NCBI GenBank assembly: GCA_024305405.1 | Contig: JAKNDB010000070.1 | Location: 248,001-312,000, forward strand | Direction of reading: 5' to 3' | DNA: 64,000 bases | DNA from: Dirofilaria immitis | Taxonomy: Eukaryota > Nematoda > Chromadorea > Rhabditida > Onchocercidae | Part shown: in pieces, positions 59,617-64,000 of the stretch | Layout of the letters: every line of letters begins with the position of its first letter | Numbering within the stretch: position 1 is the stretch's first letter | Notes under the pieces: model-generated | The model's input: only the letters and a program-made list of their open reading frames with translations | Told to the model about the DNA's origin: nothing | The model's database searches: none | Program-made: the position numbers and the translations under genes

Positions 59617-59668
59617 CAGTGGTCCCAGTAGTACCAATGGTCCCAATGGTCTCAATGATCCCAATGGC
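59617..59668. repeat. Short imperfect repeat of TCCCAATGG type
   Basis: GGTCCCAGTAGTACCAATGG, TCCCAATGG, TCTCAATGA, TCCCAATGG. The plus-strand frame gives a Gly/Pro/Asn string (GPSSTNGPNGLNDPNG), loosely collagen-like, but it is far too short to call a gene. Confidence 0.6.
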
Positions 59669-60779
59669 TAATATAACAATATGTTCATTAACCGGCTTAT
59701 CATGCAATATTCCGTTCATTTCATACATCGTTCTCATTTAATGATATTTTTTGTGAAAAAAAAAAAAAAAAAAAGTTATACTGATTAGATAATGTCTTTG
59801 TCTATTGCTATCTATCAATTCGTTTTATTTTTCATAGAATAATATTCACATATTTGCTAAATTCAAATCAAAAAAAAAAAGTTATTAATTGCTAATTACA
59901 GATAATATATAACGTAATGTGATAAAAATAAACACGTAAAAATAACGTCAATCCACGTAATACGTGCGAAAAAAAATAATATCGAGATGATATACATAGA
60001 AATAAGCAAATGATTGCTGTATATTTCACGCATAATATTTATACAGACGAAATAAAATTAAAAAAAAGATGGAAATTCATATTATTATTGTTTACAGATG
60101 ATGAAATTATTTTTTTGGATTTTTGCCAATGATCGCTATTATGATATTGTCGTGTTGTTCATATAAGTATAAAATAACTAATTTAATGAAAAATTAATTT
60201 CAGTAAATTACAAAAATAATTCATGACGTCATTAGCTGAATAAATTTGATCAAATAAAATTATCTATTAATGATGATGATATCAATAAATTATGGAAATA
60301 ATTGATGACATCATAAATTGAACAAATTAGAATATTTATTAATGTTGATGAATGAATATCAAAATTGTTAAGACAGTATTAGTGCGTGACTCCATTTTAA
60401 TCTTATGGATATGTAGCATGAATATGGTCTACTGAAATTAGCTCACATGCAAATATTCATTGATAATATTAATGATATTGATATTTAGTGATAATAATGT
60501 ATTGACAACAGGAAATTCTATTTCTTCAAATTAGTATCATCGTTAATTTAATTTCCTTATGATGGCAAAAAACACTAATTCATTGGTAATTAGAAGCTAA
60601 AATTTACATTATTTTCATTCAGTAATATAAGAAAATAAATTCACTGTTGATATTTCTTGTTTTCATAATGCCTCAATAATCTGAGTATGGAATCCAAGCT
60701 AATTAAATAAGTGAAAAGGGGATGGTAATGAGGGTAGTATTGGATATTAGTGGATAAAGATTGTGGTGATATTTCAGGT

Positions 60780-61188
60780 ATGAAGAAAAGGAAAAATTCA
60801 TCTCGAAAACAGCAAAATTGTGCTAATGTGTTAAATTCATCAGGTGTTAGAAAACTCGACAAACCCAATGATGATCACTCAACGGATAGCATGGATGAAC
60901 TTTCTGCATGTAAGATTTCAATCATTTGATGATTTTAGCATCTGCAACTTGATATTCTTTCTAATCGGCTATTGTCTATTTAAGGGAATTCTGAGTTTCG
61001 GATATTTAGTAACGACAAATTGTTAAGGAGTATTTGAAACAAAGAAGTATCAAATTGATAATATATGATTATCTCTCTATGATATTGTTATGTCCCTTAA
61101 AATGGAAACATGCAATTCAATTTATAATTTTACATTTAAATTCGATCCTAGGAAAAAATCCTTTTGCTAGGAATTCATAATTAATAAT

Positions 61189-61229
<41 letters not shown>

Positions 61230-63463
61230 ATATTCCGAGAAAAAGGGTTGGCTGTTTTCATCCTTACGAAGGTTACGATAATGAAAACTTTTCTTCTTTT
61301 TCTAATTATGTTTTTATCATTTTCCCAGAAATGTACTTAGAAAAGATATTTTAAATTTTTAGACGAAGTTTTGTTGTTCAAAAAAAGTGTGAGCAATGAT
61401 ATCAAATCCAATTCGAATGAAGATATAATGATGACAAATTCATCTGATAAAACAGAGGTCAGCAACTCACCTTTTTCAATTTCGCAATCTTCTGCTTCTG
61501 AAATATTTGAACAAACAAGACTTAACATTTGAAATTGAAGCGGAATTGTACCATTCGCAGTGAAACGGTCGCTGCAACTTATCATTGTGACAGATGAATT
61601 AAATAATTAGACATTGTATTTTTGGTCAGAAGGATGAAATACATTCATTTCTTTATTATTGCCACAGTTGATTGGATAAATTACAATGCAGTTTATCCCT
61701 TTAGTTTGGTTTTGGCTTTCTTTGTCTTTTTCAAAATTCCTAGATCTGAATTAAGCCAAATTGACTTTCAAATTTATGTTTCCATAGTTGTTCTTGATTG
61801 GATAAAAATTTTTATGATAAATCTTTAAGCTGAATTCAGGAACAAAAGATTGTTAGTTCCCATTTGTTGCCCAAAACTGTATTTTTATAATTTTTAAGCG
61901 TTTTTTTCTTTCACTTCAATATATATTTTATCATTAATCATTCTGCTTTTCTATGTGATTTTAAGAGGCAGAACCGTTAGTGCAGATTCTATTACTTCAT
62001 TAAAAAAGTAATTTAGGACGGTGAAGCATGCAAAAGTTTGATGGAGAGGGATAGAAACATATTGGCATCGACTTCTCCATCTAAAAGTGCAGGTAAATCT
62101 GATGAGGAAATGGGTAAAATGAATGATGCTGAAAAAAGGAAAGGGAATTAACAAGGAAGAAGACCCAAAAGGGAAGTAAAAGAAAACGTAAGATTTATTC
62201 ATTTATTAAATATCCCATATGAATTTTCTGATGTCTTTGTCATTAAATGTAATAAAACCAGCCAAATATTTGAAATAAGTGGGAAATACATTTCTAATGC
62301 AAATCGAGAAATTATGGATGATATATCAATCTTCTGTAACTGCTAATAGCTTAATTAACTGGTTGATTAGATTTCACGCTTGACGCAATGAGCTGCTTTT
62401 AAAGGTCCAGTTTACAGCATATCCACTTGTACTGCTATTTAATGAATAAATTAGATATTTTTAGAAAATTTTTTGAATTTGTAGGTAATTTTATTTCTGC
62501 TGTAATATCTCATCATCGTTACTGCTGTAGTTTAGAAAAGAAAAAATAGTGTAACTAAACTCTACTTCAATTAACTATACACTGAGATTTGGAAGGAAGT
62601 CTTTATTGCATCCGTAATGAAGAAAATTTTATAAACATATGTTATTCATTTATGAATATTGTTTTCCAGGTAAATCACTTGGTAAAGGAGAGCTAAATGG
62701 TTCATCTAAAATGCGAAAACAAATTCACTCAAATAATGTCTTCAGCTCATTGTTTATGAAATATGACAGTTTGGAAAAAGTGCAGGATTTACCAAGGCAA
62801 AACATGTGTGACAAAACTCTGCAAAATTCTGAAAAAAAAGAAAAGAAAGATGCAAAAGAAAGTTCAGAAAATAGTTCTTAGTGACAGAGTATGTTTGCAT
62901 TATTCATTTATTTAGAAAAGTATTTCTGATTAGGCGTAAATTCTTGCCATATCGTATTTTAAAAAAGTTGGGAGACTAGATTTCATGTTTACCAGTAAGA
63001 TAAAGTTCACTTTAACTCATCGAAAGCATATAAATTCCAGGAACATTTTTTGCCGATTTCATAGGAAAAGAACATATCAATCTTTATTCGCTTCTCGAGA
63101 GCAGTTTCACTCGACGAAAATGAAATTGTTCTGTATACAAAATCTGTATCTTGCATCTCATATTTTATATGAATCACTTTATAAAGCAAACAATTCTTAG
63201 ATTGTCGATTATACAGATGAAGAAAGGAAGATAAACAAGGATAAAGTGTTAGCCATCTTCGATTCAAAAATGAAAAGTTTTTGAAGCTGATGAAGAAAAT
63301 AAAAGCGTGAAAAATGGGAAAGAAAACGAGAAAGGATTTCAATTGTATGACGGTATCAAGTTTCGCCTTTGTTTGTAGATGATGATGAGACAAACGAAGT
63401 ATTTCAAATAAATTTTTGTAATCTAAGCGTGTATGTGTATGTGTGTGTGTGTATGTGTATACG

Positions 63464-63494
<31 letters not shown>

Positions 63495-64000
63495 ATGTGT
63501 GTGAGCGTGTGTACGTTTTTATCCAAATTCAAATAATAATGAAAACGTGGAACCGATTTATCTTCAGAAGAAAATCGAGAGGAAATTGTAACTGATTCGA
63601 TTTGTGAGGAGTTTGTAAAATGTGATGGAACAAAAGAGAGTGAAAATGGTCATGGCCCAATAATCGATTTTGAACAAAAGCCTTTCTCAGCTCATTATGA
63701 TTCGGTACAAAATGGATTACATGCTATTCAGTGGCTTATCGACCCCTACGATATAACACGGTTTTTTAGGTTTGTTATTATGTATCTATCGAAAACTGTT
63801 CATTGAAGTTTATTTGAATTTATTGCTATTATAAAATATTTCAGAGCGGTATTCCAGAAAAAATATTCCATATTTGTCGTAATAATCCAAGTTACTACGG
63901 CAATTTATTTAGCACAACAAAATTTATCGACATTCTGCGAACGGTTCGTATATTACACTTCAAATTATTGATAGCTTATTCTCATTTTCGCTTTCGCAAG
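60780..64000 (+). CDS. RIOX1/NO66-type JmjC ribosomal oxygenase, 5' part (runs off the window)
   Basis: Fe(II)/2-oxoglutarate oxygenases of this family hydroxylate a ribosomal-protein histidine and have been reported as histone H3K36 demethylases, in the nucleolus and nucleoplasm. Inferred exons are 60780-60843, 61363-61457, 62017-62092, 62670 to about 62870, 63287-63352, 63568-63769 and 63845 to about 63943. Phases agree for the first three joins and the last two; the exit of exon 4 is unsettled. Exons 1-5 encode a charged, Ser/Lys-rich, probably disordered nuclear N-terminus starting MKKRKNSSRKQQ. The family is identified from exons 6-7: AIQWLIDPYDITRFFRAVFQ and then RNNPSYYGNLFSTTKFIDIL, matching the segment just before the JmjC domain. 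Exon 7 has six A at 63858-63863 where seven are needed to join these two parts. The catalytic HxD...H residues lie beyond the window. Confidence 0.8.
61193..61225. repeat. (TA)n microsatellite in an inferred RIOX intron
   Basis: About 16 uninterrupted TA units between the first two inferred exons. Confidence 0.95.
63428..63514. repeat. (TG)n compound microsatellite in an inferred RIOX intron
   Basis: TG dinucleotides interrupted by TATG and ACG steps, between the inferred exons at 63287-63352 and 63568-63769. Confidence 0.95.

Larger units (their letters stand above)
56742..60779. other. Gene-poor stretch before the RIOX gene
   Basis: Contains a 31-bp repeat (57031-57108) and a short TCCCAATGG repeat (59617-59668). 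Frames at 58712-58915 and 58928-59188 are Ile/Lys/Asn-rich. The promoter of the RIOX gene should be at the upper end. Confidence 0.45.

Overview
The window is about 73-75% A+T, with intron-bearing genes on both strands, short GT-AG introns, long AT-rich gaps and many simple repeats. The gene content points to a nematode, probably a filarial or other spirurine worm. The strongest marker is a cluster of secreted moulting-cycle proteins of the MLT-10 type (DUF644 plus P-x-x-L-S-P repeats), a family described only from nematodes. No bacterial operons, rRNA arrays or CRISPR arrays are seen.

Layout. 1-4.6 kb: gene-free, with a 58-bp tandem array and a 90-bp duplication. 4.6-5.95 kb (+): SOSS-B / NABP single-stranded-DNA-binding protein. 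9.1 kb (+): tRNA-Gly(CCC). 10.4-12.4 kb: retroelement relics. 13.9-30.1 kb: the MLT-10-like cluster on the minus strand. Copy A (14.9-19.1 kb) and copy B (26.4-30.1 kb) share a nine-exon structure, and a truncated copy R (24.2-24.8 kb) lies between them. Their 3' flanks are duplicated as well, and an LTR-like insertion sits in intron 1 of copy A only. 30-37.9 kb: gene-poor. 37.95-39.8 kb (+): COMMD10-like gene. 39.8-45.4 kb: gene-poor, with a 45-bp array. 45.4-52.5 kb (-): kinesin light chain, 14 exons. 52.5-60.8 kb: microsatellites and duplications. 60.8 kb to the window end (+): 5' part of a RIOX1/NO66-type JmjC oxygenase gene.

The genes are unrelated housekeeping and cuticle functions: DNA repair (SOSS-B), endosomal Commander complex (COMMD10), axonal transport (KLC), ribosomal protein or histone oxygenase (RIOX), and moulting (MLT-10-like). 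Only the MLT-10-like copies form a functional neighbourhood.

The most striking signal is a quality or biology issue. At least nine conserved exons, including three in the kinesin light chain, lack exactly one base inside a homopolymer, and restoring that base recovers the conserved frame and the exon phase. I saw no case of an extra base. The simplest reading is a consensus-error pattern, so the broken frames should not be taken at face value as pseudogenes.
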